Positions 37,488 through 45,666 of a stretch of 55,447 nucleotides of DNA are shown piece after piece (the stretch's first letter is position 1; every line of letters starts with the position of its first letter). The notes under the pieces are model-generated. The model did no database searches and was not told the DNA's origin. It was given only the letters and a program-made list of their open reading frames with translations. A program made the translations under genes and the position numbers. The DNA is from JAZUOT01 sp045604805 (GTDB lineage: Bacteria > Bacillota > Clostridia > Oscillospirales > Acutalibacteraceae): positions 1 to 55,447 of the forward strand of contig JAZUOT010000044.1 of NCBI GenBank assembly GCA_045604805.1, written 5' to 3'.

Positions 37488-38216
37488 ATGAACATAATCG
37501 CTGATACTCATTGCCACACTTTGGCTTCAACCCACGCTTATTCCACACTTGTGGAAAATATCAATGTAGCAAAAAGAAAAGGTTTATATGCTATCGCTAC
37601 AACAGATCATACTGGCGCCTTGCCTGGTTCCCCTGGTACCTGGTTTTTCCTGAACCTTTATAACGTTCCCAGATTTGTAAATGATGTACTTGTACTCCGC
37701 GGCGTTGAAGCAAATATACTCAATGAAAACGGCGACCTCGACTTAGATTTAGAGTCGGAACATTCTAATTTAGACTGGGTTGTCGCCTCTGCTCATTCCC
37801 CTACTTTTTCAAAAGACACAGATACTCCTACCGACTTAACTGAAGCTTATTTGAATATAGCCAAAAATCCCGTTGTAAATGTTATAGGACATAGTGGAAC
37901 CGCTCATTTTCCCTATGATATCGAAAAAGTTATACCGGAGTTTGGTAAAGAAGGTAAATTGGTAGAAATAAATAACCATTCTTTTTTCTTCAGAAAAACT
38001 TCTATAGAAAATTGCATTAAAATCGCTAAAACTTGTAAAAAGTTTTCAGTCCCCGTTATCGTAAACTCAGATGCACATTTCTGTGAAAGTGTCGGCAACT
38101 TTGATAATGCCATCAAGATGCTAGAAGAGATAGATTTTCCTGAAGAACTTGTTGTAAATTCCAGCATTGAGAGATTTAATAATTACCTAAAGAAATACAC
38201 AAACGTCCTAGACTAG
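37488..38216 (+). CDS. PHP-domain phosphoesterase (YcdX-like)
   Basis: A 242-aa single-domain PHP protein. The metal-binding motifs are all present: DTHCHT at the N-terminus, TTDHTG, RGVEANI, ASAHSP, GHSG and NSDAHF near the C-terminus, fitting the trinuclear-metal YcdX-type phosphatases. The ATG at 37488 has AAAGGAG about 10 nt upstream. It lies between hprK and murB, as in other clostridia. The substrate is unknown. Confidence 0.9.
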   Translation: MNIIADTHCHTLASTHAYSTLVENINVAKRKGLYAIATTDHTGALPGSPGTWFFLNLYNVPRFVNDVLVLRGVEANILNENGDLDLDLESEHSNLDWVVASAHSPTFSKDTDTPTDLTEAYLNIAKNPVVNVIGHSGTAHFPYDIEKVIPEFGKEGKLVEINNHSFFFRKTSIENCIKIAKTCKKFSVPVIVNSDAHFCESVGNFDNAIKMLEEIDFPEELVVNSSIERFNNYLKKYTNVLD

Positions 38217-38228
38217 TTGGAGAAAAAT

Positions 38229-39140
38229 ATGAACCAATATGATAGTTTGATAAATATTGCAAAAGATAATTCCTGCGGTGTAAAGCTAAACGAGCCCATG
38301 TATAAGCACACTTCTTTTAAAATAGGCGGCTGTGCTGATGTTTTTTTAGAAATTAACAATACTAACTCTCTAAAAAAAATATTACAACATTTACATGGTA
38401 AATCTATACCCTTTCGGGTAATAGGTAACGGTTCAAATCTTCTCATTGATGATAAGGGACTCTCTTGTGTAATTTTAAAACTATGCGATAAATTTAATGA
38501 GATCCAGCTTTCTAATGAAACTGAAATAATTTCTGGTAGTGCTATTAAACTCTCTGAATTATGTAATTTCGCTCTGAAAAATTCACTTTCCGGACTTGAA
38601 TTTGCCTATGGTATTCCCGGGACGGTCGGCGGCGCAATATTCATGAACGCTGGTGCTTATGGCGGCGAAATGAAAGACGTTGTATGTTCATGTTGCCATA
38701 TAAATAGCGATTTAAAAGAAGAAGAACTTCCAAATAATGAACTCGATTTTTCATACAGACACAGCAGATATTCCGATAATAATGATATTATTACGGCTGT
38801 TAAATTTAAACTTTTCCCGGCTGAAAAAGACTCAATTCATACTAAAATGCAAGATTTCCTAAATAGACGTAAATCTAAGCAACCTCTTGAATATCCGAGT
38901 GCTGGGAGTGTATTCAGAAGACCTGAAGGTTATTTTGCAGGTACCTTAATAGAAGAATGTGGACTAAAGGGAAAAAATATAGGTGGTGCCGAGGTGAGCA
39001 CCAAACACGCTGGTTTTATCATAAATAAAGGAAACGCAAGCTGTAGCGACGTAACAAGCTTGATAAAATACATACAAGATACTGTTCAAGAAAAGAAAAA
39101 CGTCCGTTTAACTAGAGAAGTCAAAATATGGAAAGATTAA
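38229..39140 (+). CDS. murB: UDP-N-acetylenolpyruvoylglucosamine reductase
   Basis: MurB reduces UDP-GlcNAc-enolpyruvate to UDP-MurNAc with NADPH and FAD. The 303-aa product has the FAD-binding domain (HTSFKIGGCADVF, GNGSNLLIDDKGL, GIPGTVGGAIFMNAGAYGGE) and the C-terminal substrate domain with the catalytic serine in PSAGSVFRRP and the late glutamate in TREVKIW. It is a type without the tyrosine loop. The start at 38229 has TTGGAG 7 nt upstream, 12 nt after the PHP stop. Confidence 0.96.
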   Translation: MNQYDSLINIAKDNSCGVKLNEPMYKHTSFKIGGCADVFLEINNTNSLKKILQHLHGKSIPFRVIGNGSNLLIDDKGLSCVILKLCDKFNEIQLSNETEIISGSAIKLSELCNFALKNSLSGLEFAYGIPGTVGGAIFMNAGAYGGEMKDVVCSCCHINSDLKEEELPNNELDFSYRHSRYSDNNDIITAVKFKLFPAEKDSIHTKMQDFLNRRKSKQPLEYPSAGSVFRRPEGYFAGTLIEECGLKGKNIGGAEVSTKHAGFIINKGNASCSDVTSLIKYIQDTVQEKKNVRLTREVKIWKD

Positions 39141-39179
39141 TTTTTTCCAATGTTTCCTTAGTACCGATGGTGATTTCAT

Positions 39180-40094
39180 ATGTCTTTTTCAGACAATATA
39201 AAAATAGAGATTCAAAATAAAAAAATCAAAAAAAAATGCTGCATACATTCCTTTTTGTATGGAATCTTGTTAGGTAGTAAAGCTTTTAGCAATAATACTG
39301 ATGCTGTAATTTTTCGTTTTAAAGGCGAAGAAACTGCCATAATATTTTCAAAATATATACTAAATATTATAGGAATAAAAGCATCTATCAACTATAACTC
39401 AGATAAAAATGAATATATCCTAGAAATTGATAAAAAAAATAATTTAAACCGTATATATAAGACATTCCACTTAGAAGAAAATGACCTAGCTAATAAAAAA
39501 TTATCATCAGAAAATTTAAAATCTGAATGTTGCCTCAAGGCATTCTTTATGGGATTATTTGTCTCTTGTGCTTATGTTTCTGACCCTCAAAAATCCTATC
39601 ACCTAGAATTTAATATTGCTTACGAGTCTTTAAGCTTAGATATTCTGCAGCTTATGAATTCTATTTCCGATTTAAATATAAACCCTCTACTTACAAAAAG
39701 ACATAATAACAGTTCTATTTATTTGAAAAATCACGAACAAATTTCCGATTTGTTAACATATTTAGGTGCGAAACAGAGTGCTATGCAACTTATGCAAACT
39801 TCCATGGTAAAAGACATGAGAAATTACGTAAATAGAACTACCAATTTTGAAACTGCTAATATCAGTAAAACTGCCGCTGCCGCTGCTAGACATATAAAAG
39901 CTATAAATATTATAAAAAATAAAAAAGGCTTAGATTTTTTAGAAGATGACTTAAAAGAATTGGCTATACTTCGGCTAAATAATCCTCAGCTTACGCTCAA
40001 TGAAATAAATAAAAAATTAGAAAAACCACTAAGCAAAAGCGGATTATATCACAGGTTTAATAAAATTATTGGTATCGCAAAAAGCTTTGAATAA
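39180..40094 (+). CDS. whiA: DNA-binding protein WhiA
   Basis: A 304-aa WhiA: the N-terminal LAGLIDADG-like domain without nuclease function (FLYGILLGSKAFS...LKAFFMGLFVSCAYVSDP) and the C-terminal helix-turn-helix (RNYVNRTTNFETANISKTAAAA to LSKSGLYHRFNKI). It acts in cell division and chromosome segregation in Firmicutes. The typical rapZ and yvcK genes that often sit between murB and whiA are missing here; whiA follows murB by 39 nt. A terminator follows. Confidence 0.93.
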   Translation: MSFSDNIKIEIQNKKIKKKCCIHSFLYGILLGSKAFSNNTDAVIFRFKGEETAIIFSKYILNIIGIKASINYNSDKNEYILEIDKKNNLNRIYKTFHLEENDLANKKLSSENLKSECCLKAFFMGLFVSCAYVSDPQKSYHLEFNIAYESLSLDILQLMNSISDLNINPLLTKRHNNSSIYLKNHEQISDLLTYLGAKQSAMQLMQTSMVKDMRNYVNRTTNFETANISKTAAAAARHIKAINIIKNKKGLDFLEDDLKELAILRLNNPQLTLNEINKKLEKPLSKSGLYHRFNKIIGIAKSFE

Positions 40095-40103
40095 AATATA
40101 AAA

Positions 40104-40135
40104 AATAGGCAGAGGTGTTAAATCCCCTGCCTATT
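40104..40135. terminator. Bidirectional terminator between whiA and the V-ATPase operon
   Basis: AATAGGCAG...CTGCCTATT arms form a stem of 9 bp plus 2 bp after a mismatch, with an A/T-rich tail on both sides. It terminates the convergent whiA and atpD transcripts. Confidence 0.75.
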
Positions 40136-40151
40136 AATATTTTAAATGAAA

Positions 40152-40769
40152 TCAGGAATGTTTCTTTAAAAGTTTCAGAGTAGAGAATTTATCCCTATTA
40201 CTCTCTTCAAGAACTGCTGTTATAGTTTTTATCGTTTCTTTAAACTTAGGTATCATGACATTCTTTAAAGCGTTAGCACGTTTTTGTGTCTTTTTTATTG
40301 CATCCGCTAGCCTATAAACACTCGTTTCTATCTCTGCTAACTCAACAGTTAAAAGCTTAACACTCATAAACTTATGATAAGCCTCATCCATAGGCTCATT
40401 AGTTATCTCTAAATCAAAAGGTAAAAAGCCATCGCCATACTTATCTTTTTGTATGGATAAAATGGGTATTTCCACGCCCATGACACTTCTATATGAAAGA
40501 GCCAAACTATCCTCTTCCGGAATACTCTTGGCTATGCTTTGACATATACCATTTGTAACATTTGCCATCTGTAAAGCTTTATATGCTTCCGCATAAGTTG
40601 AGTCTATTTTATCTTGAATCTCAGTCGCACGATCTATCAGAGACATCATCTCTCTCACAAGTATATTGCGCTTTTTGTCTAAAAGATCAAAGCCCATAGT
40701 TGCGAACTCAAGAGATTTTTTTGTATTTAAAAGATTACCTTTTGTTGGTGCAACTTGCTGTCCATTCAA
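40152..40769 (-). CDS. atpD: V-type ATP synthase subunit D
   Basis: A 205-aa central-stalk rotor subunit, two long helices with the typical N-terminal PTKGNLLNTKKSLEFATMGFDLLDKKR (about 8-34) and the C-terminal RRxNALKNVMIPKF-like segment (KRANALKNVMIPKF). The start is the TTG at 40769 after AAGGTGA; the nearby ATG is out of frame. It is the last gene of the operon, 37 nt after atpB. Confidence 0.93.
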   Translation of the reverse strand: MNGQQVAPTKGNLLNTKKSLEFATMGFDLLDKKRNILVREMMSLIDRATEIQDKIDSTYAEAYKALQMANVTNGICQSIAKSIPEEDSLALSYRSVMGVEIPILSIQKDKYGDGFLPFDLEITNEPMDEAYHKFMSVKLLTVELAEIETSVYRLADAIKKTQKRANALKNVMIPKFKETIKTITAVLEESNRDKFSTLKLLKKHS

Positions 40770-40806
40770 ATCTAATCACCTTACCTTGTGATATGAATGC
40801 TTAGCA

Positions 40807-42240
40807 TTATATATCATCACTTGCATCTTGTTCCTGAATCAATCTATTTTTAAAATCTTCTATCTTTTTAGGCTTATAGAATTTATCTAGGACCTTATCA
40901 TCTATTCGATCAAGTTCTTTTCTTGGTAATGTTCCAAGCAAATCCCAACCTAAATCTAAACTTTGTTCCATTGAGCGCGCTTCATTAAAACCTTGATTGA
41001 TAAATACATTTTCAAATAATCTACCAAACTCCATGTAGTACTTATCTGTTTCTGAAAGTTCTTCTTCACCTATAACAGATGCCAAAGATCTCGCATACAT
41101 TACTTTAGAATAAGCTGCAAATAATTGGTTTGCTAAATCTTGATGATCTGCTCTGGTAAAGCCTTCACCTATACCGTCTTTCATTAAACGAGAAAGTGAC
41201 GACAGAACCGAAACAGGAGGATATATTCCCTGCCCAGCTAAAGATCTATCGAGAACTATCTGGCCTTCTGTTATATATCCAGTAAGGTCTGGAACAGGAT
41301 GAGTTATATCATCATTTGGCATAGTAAGTATAGGTATCTGCGTAACAGAACCCTCCACGCCCTTTATCATACCAGCACGCTCGTATATCGAAGCTAAGTC
41401 TGAATACAAATATCCAGGAAATCCTCCACGCCCAGGTATTTCACCCTTAGAAGATGAAAATTCACGCAAAGCTTCTGCATAAGAAGTCATATCAGTCATT
41501 ACAACAAGAACGTGCATATGTTTTTCAAAAGCCAAATACTCCGCAGCTGTAAGAGCACATCTTGGGGTTATAGTTCTTTCTATTACTGGATCACTAGCAG
41601 TATTTAGGAACATTACTACTCGATTCAAAACACCAGCTTCTTCAAAACAACGCCTAAAATAACTAGCAACGTCATTTTGAACGCCCATAGCCGCAAAAAC
41701 CACACAGAACTGTGCATTCTCGTCCCCAGCAATCTTAGCTTGCTTCACTATCTGAACCGCTAAATTATCATGTTGCATACCAGAACCAGAGAATATAGGA
41801 AGCTTTTGTCCTCTTATCAAAGTACTTAAGGTATCGATAGAAGATATTCCTGTGCAAATGTAGTTAGTTGGATATAATCTAGAAACAGGATTAATTGGAG
41901 AACCATTAACATCTCTCACCTGTTCTGGATATATATCACCCAAACCATCTATAGGACGGCCAGAACCATCAAATGTTCTGCCTAGTATCTCCGTTGAAAG
42001 AGGCAGCACCATAGGATGTGCTAAAAGATGTGTTCTGGTGTTTACCAAAGAAATATTATTAGTTCCTTCGTAAACTTGTATAACACAACGGTTACCTTCT
42101 ATTTGTATTATCTTACCTTGGCGACGAGTTCCATTATCTAGTCTTATCTCGACCATCTCTTCAAAACTTGCGTTCTGGACATCATCAATAACTATCAGCG
42201 AACCGTTTATTTCTTTAACGCCTACGTAATCAAGAATCAT
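40807..42240 (-). CDS. atpB: V-type ATP synthase subunit B
   Basis: A 477-aa non-catalytic nucleotide-binding subunit. Family segments include LGRTFDGSGRPIDG, ISSIDTLSTLIRGQKLPIFSGSGMQHD in place of a catalytic P-loop, the MTDMTSYAEALREFSSSKGEIPGRGGFPGYLYSDLASIYERAG region, and GSVTQIPILTMPNDDITHPVPDLTGYITEGQI. The start at 42240 (MILDYVGVKEI) has GAAGGGATG upstream; a longer frame would overlap atpA by 11 nt. Confidence 0.96.
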   Translation of the reverse strand: MILDYVGVKEINGSLIVIDDVQNASFEEMVEIRLDNGTRRQGKIIQIEGNRCVIQVYEGTNNISLVNTRTHLLAHPMVLPLSTEILGRTFDGSGRPIDGLGDIYPEQVRDVNGSPINPVSRLYPTNYICTGISSIDTLSTLIRGQKLPIFSGSGMQHDNLAVQIVKQAKIAGDENAQFCVVFAAMGVQNDVASYFRRCFEEAGVLNRVVMFLNTASDPVIERTITPRCALTAAEYLAFEKHMHVLVVMTDMTSYAEALREFSSSKGEIPGRGGFPGYLYSDLASIYERAGMIKGVEGSVTQIPILTMPNDDITHPVPDLTGYITEGQIVLDRSLAGQGIYPPVSVLSSLSRLMKDGIGEGFTRADHQDLANQLFAAYSKVMYARSLASVIGEEELSETDKYYMEFGRLFENVFINQGFNEARSMEQSLDLGWDLLGTLPRKELDRIDDKVLDKFYKPKKIEDFKNRLIQEQDASDDI

Positions 42241-42265
42241 TTTTTCATCCCTTCTCAAAAGCAGT

Positions 42266-44035
42266 TCATGGTGCAACCGGTGTTGTCAATGCTTCGAAGT
42301 CCTTATCAATATCTTTCATATATTCGTCAAATATGTTCAAATTATCATTCGGAATATCATATTTCATTTTAACTAGCTTATCAAACCATCCAGTCTCTAA
42401 TATCCTAGAAATTGGTATTGAAACAGCTATTAAATTCTTCGCTTTGTTATGCAAGTACAATACAAGTTTCATCATTAGTTTTTGTTTCTCAAGTGGTACA
42501 TATGTATCGTCCTTATGAAAAGCATTTTGTTGTAAATAGCCTACCCTTATCAACTTTGCTGTTTCGAGTATCAGTTTCTGATTATCCGGTAAAACATCAG
42601 AACCTATGAGCTTGACTATTTCCATCAAACTATCTTCTTCATGTAAAATGGCACTTATCCTTGTACGATATTTTACAAACTCATTCCCCGAATTTTCTAC
42701 AAACCAAGGATCGAGGTCAGAAAAATATTCACTGTAACTTGTCATCCAGTTCACTGCTGGATAGTGTCGTGAGTAGGCTAAATTTTTATCTAGTCCCCAG
42801 AAACAACGTGTGAATCTTTTTGTGTTCTGCGTAACAGGTTCAGAAAAATCTCCACCTTGAGGAGATACAGCTCCTATTAAAGTTACAGAACCTTCCTTGC
42901 CGTTTAAAGTATCTACATAACCTGCACGCTCGTAAAAACTAGCCAGTCTCGAAGGCAAATACGCTGGATATCCTTCTTCAGCTGGCATTTCCTCTAAACG
43001 TCCAGAAATTTCACGCAATGCTTCGGCCCATCTTGAAGAAGAGTCAGCCATCATAGCAACGTGATATCCCATATCTCTGTAATACTCAGCCAAAGTAACA
43101 CCTGTGTATATTGAAGCTTCACGGGCAGCAACTGGCATGTTTGATGTATTAGCTATAAGTGTAGTTCTATCGCTAAGTGGCCTTCCAGACCTAGGGTCTA
43201 TAAGCTCAGAGAACTCCTCCAAAACCTGGCTCATCTCGTTACCACGTTCTCCGCAACCAACATAAACAATGATATCTGCATCACACCATTTAGCAAGCTG
43301 GTGCTGCAACATGGTCTTACCAGTACCAAAACCACCAGGGATAGCAGCTGTTCCACCCTTAGCTATTGGGAACAAAGTATCTACTATTCTTTGTCCTGTT
43401 ACCAATGGTATCTGCGGGGGACGCCTATTTGCACAAGGACGTGCTGTTTTTATAGGCCACTTTTGACATAGACTTAATTCGTGTTCTTTGCCATTTTCAT
43501 CTCTTATGAGAACTATTGTATCATTTACTCTATATTCGCCATCGGATTTAGTAGCAATTACTTCACCAGAAAGTAAAGGTGATAGTAAACATCTATGTTC
43601 TACAGCTGGAGTTTCCGGGCAAGTAGCATATATATCTCCACCCTTTAGCCTATCCCCTACTTTGACACAGATCTTTACATTCCATTTTCTATCGGCATCC
43701 AAAGACGATACTGCCGAACCTTTATTTATGAAAGCTCCACTTGTCTTTTCTATCGATTTAAGCGGTCTTAATATACCATCATAAATATTGTCGAGTATCC
43801 CAGGGCCTAAATCTATATTCATAGCCTGTCCGGTACCCTCCACAGGTTCGCCTGGCTTTATCCCCGTTGTCTCTTCATAAACTTGTATGGTTGTAAACTC
43901 GTCAGATATCTTAATAACTTCGCCAACAAGACGATCCTCACCAACAAAGACCATTTCCAGCATCGAAAAAGCCTTAGTATCTCTAACCGTCACAACAGGC
44001 CCATTAATACCAAAAATAGTATTTTTTGTTCCCAT
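42266..44035 (-). CDS. atpA: V-type ATP synthase catalytic subunit A
   Basis: A 589-aa catalytic subunit with an intact Walker A (GGFGTGKTML), the arginine/glutamate region GCGERGNEM, the Walker B region MADSSSRWAEALREISGRLEEMPAEEGYPAYLPSRLASFYERAG and the AVSPQGGDFSEPVTQ segment. The bulge domain unique to V/A-type A subunits is present (about 110-190). It is the seventh of nine genes, and the gap to the next gene is 25 nt. Confidence 0.97.
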   Translation of the reverse strand: MGTKNTIFGINGPVVTVRDTKAFSMLEMVFVGEDRLVGEVIKISDEFTTIQVYEETTGIKPGEPVEGTGQAMNIDLGPGILDNIYDGILRPLKSIEKTSGAFINKGSAVSSLDADRKWNVKICVKVGDRLKGGDIYATCPETPAVEHRCLLSPLLSGEVIATKSDGEYRVNDTIVLIRDENGKEHELSLCQKWPIKTARPCANRRPPQIPLVTGQRIVDTLFPIAKGGTAAIPGGFGTGKTMLQHQLAKWCDADIIVYVGCGERGNEMSQVLEEFSELIDPRSGRPLSDRTTLIANTSNMPVAAREASIYTGVTLAEYYRDMGYHVAMMADSSSRWAEALREISGRLEEMPAEEGYPAYLPSRLASFYERAGYVDTLNGKEGSVTLIGAVSPQGGDFSEPVTQNTKRFTRCFWGLDKNLAYSRHYPAVNWMTSYSEYFSDLDPWFVENSGNEFVKYRTRISAILHEEDSLMEIVKLIGSDVLPDNQKLILETAKLIRVGYLQQNAFHKDDTYVPLEKQKLMMKLVLYLHNKAKNLIAVSIPISRILETGWFDKLVKMKYDIPNDNLNIFDEYMKDIDKDFEALTTPVAP

Positions 44036-44080
44036 TTTATCAATTCAACTCCTAAAAAACAGTACTAAGCGCCGTACTGA

Positions 44081-44776
44081 CTATACTATAGACAAACCTG
44101 AATTTTCTTTAAACCAATCGTATTGCAATTCAAGCCTTGAATCGAGAGTCTCGTCTATAACAATTCCCATTTTTTCATTGTACCCACGCAAACCGCCAAT
44201 TTTTATATTCTTATCTATTTCTACTCTACATCCTTCAGTGCTAAATAGACTTGATATTTCTTTTGTCAAATCTCTATCCAGATCACGGATATAAATAATT
44301 GTGCCTTCCTGCGTTAGTACATCAGAAACATTACGAGCAAAATTTAAAAGCAAATGAACATATTCCTGAGTTTTTGTGAAATTTTCAAGCTTAGCTCTAA
44401 CTTTCGAAAATACTTCTTCTGAAATCAGGTCTCTATTTTTCAACAAAGAACGTCTGCATGAAATTTGCTTCTCAGAAATTTGGCTTACAAGCTCTGCTTT
44501 CATTTTTGCAGTTTGAATCTCCATAATGCTATTTACTTCACTTAGCACTTCAGATTCTGCTTTTTTCATTTCCTGCTCTTTAACTTTCTCTGCGTCATTT
44601 TTCATCTTTTCACGCTGCTCTAGAGCGTATTTATCTATTGCTTCTAAAAAAGTATAAGCTTTTTTTTCATTAATATCATCCAGCAGCTTACCTTTTCTTT
44701 TCAAGCGCCCACCTAATTTTTTCTTGGAAATTTGCTCTTTTTCTTTTGCATCTTTTTTATCGTTAGCACTTGACAT
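44081..44776 (-). CDS. atpE: V-type ATP synthase subunit E
   Basis: A 231-aa peripheral-stalk subunit. The first 30 or so residues are an unusual Lys-rich extension (DKKDAKEKEQISKKKLGGRL), longer than in most bacterial E subunits by my recollection. It is followed by a long helix and the C-terminal alpha/beta domain ending in GGLRGYNEKMGIVIDETLDSRLELQYDW. The start at 44776 follows GAGAAGG by 7 nt. Pairs with subunit H/G in the stator. Confidence 0.85.
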   Translation of the reverse strand: MSSANDKKDAKEKEQISKKKLGGRLKRKGKLLDDINEKKAYTFLEAIDKYALEQREKMKNDAEKVKEQEMKKAESEVLSEVNSIMEIQTAKMKAELVSQISEKQISCRRSLLKNRDLISEEVFSKVRAKLENFTKTQEYVHLLLNFARNVSDVLTQEGTIIYIRDLDRDLTKEISSLFSTEGCRVEIDKNIKIGGLRGYNEKMGIVIDETLDSRLELQYDWFKENSGLSIV

Positions 44777-44790
44777 AAAACACCTTCTCC

Positions 44791-45099
44791 TTATATCTTT
44801 ACGCCTATGGCTTCACGTACATATCTACTTATAGAATCTTTTGTTCTACCGTTTCCGTGTCTATCCGGAATCTCAACAATTAGCGGACGTTTACGCTTAA
44901 GTTTCATATCGTATATCAAGTTAGGACACAAATTGACTAAACGCTCTGTCATCAAAACTGCTGCAATAGTTTCATCTGCACAAGCCTTTTGTAAAGCTTC
45001 TTTTACCTCGTTTTCTTCATGCACAACAACTCCATCTATCCCTGCAAGTCTCATTCCCATTTCAGTATCGATATTGTCACTTATCAAATAAAAACGCAC
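44791..45099 (-). CDS. atpF: V-type ATP synthase subunit F
   Basis: A 102-aa subunit of the central stalk: MRFYLISDNIDTEMGMRLAGI at the N-terminus, a Rossmann-like middle (AVLMTERLVNLCP) and the PLIVEIPDR segment. The GTG at 45099 is chosen: AAAGGGG lies 8 nt upstream and the product begins as in the family; the GTG at 45108 overlaps the Shine-Dalgarno. Confidence 0.92.
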   Translation of the reverse strand: MRFYLISDNIDTEMGMRLAGIDGVVVHEENEVKEALQKACADETIAAVLMTERLVNLCPNLIYDMKLKRKRPLIVEIPDRHGNGRTKDSISRYVREAIGVKI

Positions 45100-45147
45100 A
45101 TTGTCCACCCCTTTTCACAAAGCAATATGTGTAAATACAAAATAAAA

Positions 45148-45588
45148 TTAGATGCGAGAAAGAATAAGTATAGAAACTAATAAGCCGTAAATTGCTATAC
45201 CTTCACTAAGTGCCACTAGTATCAAAGATTTACCAAAATTTTTCTGATCTTCAGAAGTTGCACCTATTGCTGCAGATGCTGAACTGCTAACAGCCATACC
45301 GCCACCAATACCTGTTATTCCTGTACAAAGTGCTGCAGCTATCATACCAATTCCTTTAGAGTTATCTGTTTGAGCAGCTTCGGCTGTGGTTGTTGTCTGT
45401 GAAGCTGAATCATTTGGTGCAGCCTGAGCAAACATAGGAATAGCTAAACAAAGAACACATACAGCCATAAATGAAGAAATCTGTAAAGCTAAAGCTCTAC
45501 GGAATTTAAATCCGCCTTTCACAGCCTTCATAGCAACAAAAACAGAAACCAATAAAAACAAAACCGGAACAATTGCAAATATACTCAT
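45148..45588 (-). CDS. atpK: V-type ATP synthase subunit K (rotor proteolipid)
   Basis: A 146-aa membrane subunit with four hydrophobic segments. The C-terminal hairpin is the ion-carrying unit: a glycine-rich helix (GITGIGGGMAVSSSASAAIGATSE) and a helix with the key glutamate in LVALSEGIAIYGLLVSILI. The N-terminal hairpin (residues 1-56) has no acidic residue, so one ion-binding site per four helices is expected. The linker (PNDSASQTTTTAEAAQTDNSKG) is long. A strong GGAGG precedes the ATG. H+ versus Na+ use cannot be told from sequence alone. Confidence 0.9.
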   Translation of the reverse strand: MSIFAIVPVLFLLVSVFVAMKAVKGGFKFRRALALQISSFMAVCVLCLAIPMFAQAAPNDSASQTTTTAEAAQTDNSKGIGMIAAALCTGITGIGGGMAVSSSASAAIGATSEDQKNFGKSLILVALSEGIAIYGLLVSILILSRI

Positions 45589-45666
45589 AATAAAAATCCT
45601 CCAAAAAAATATTTATGTATTTAAATAAATTAACGCTACCTATTCCGCGCAAATTTGTTATTAAAA

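Noticed and set aside
42412..42609. Short plus-strand ORFs across the V-ATPase A and B genes
   Set aside because: They are antisense shadows of strongly conserved V-ATPase reading frames.
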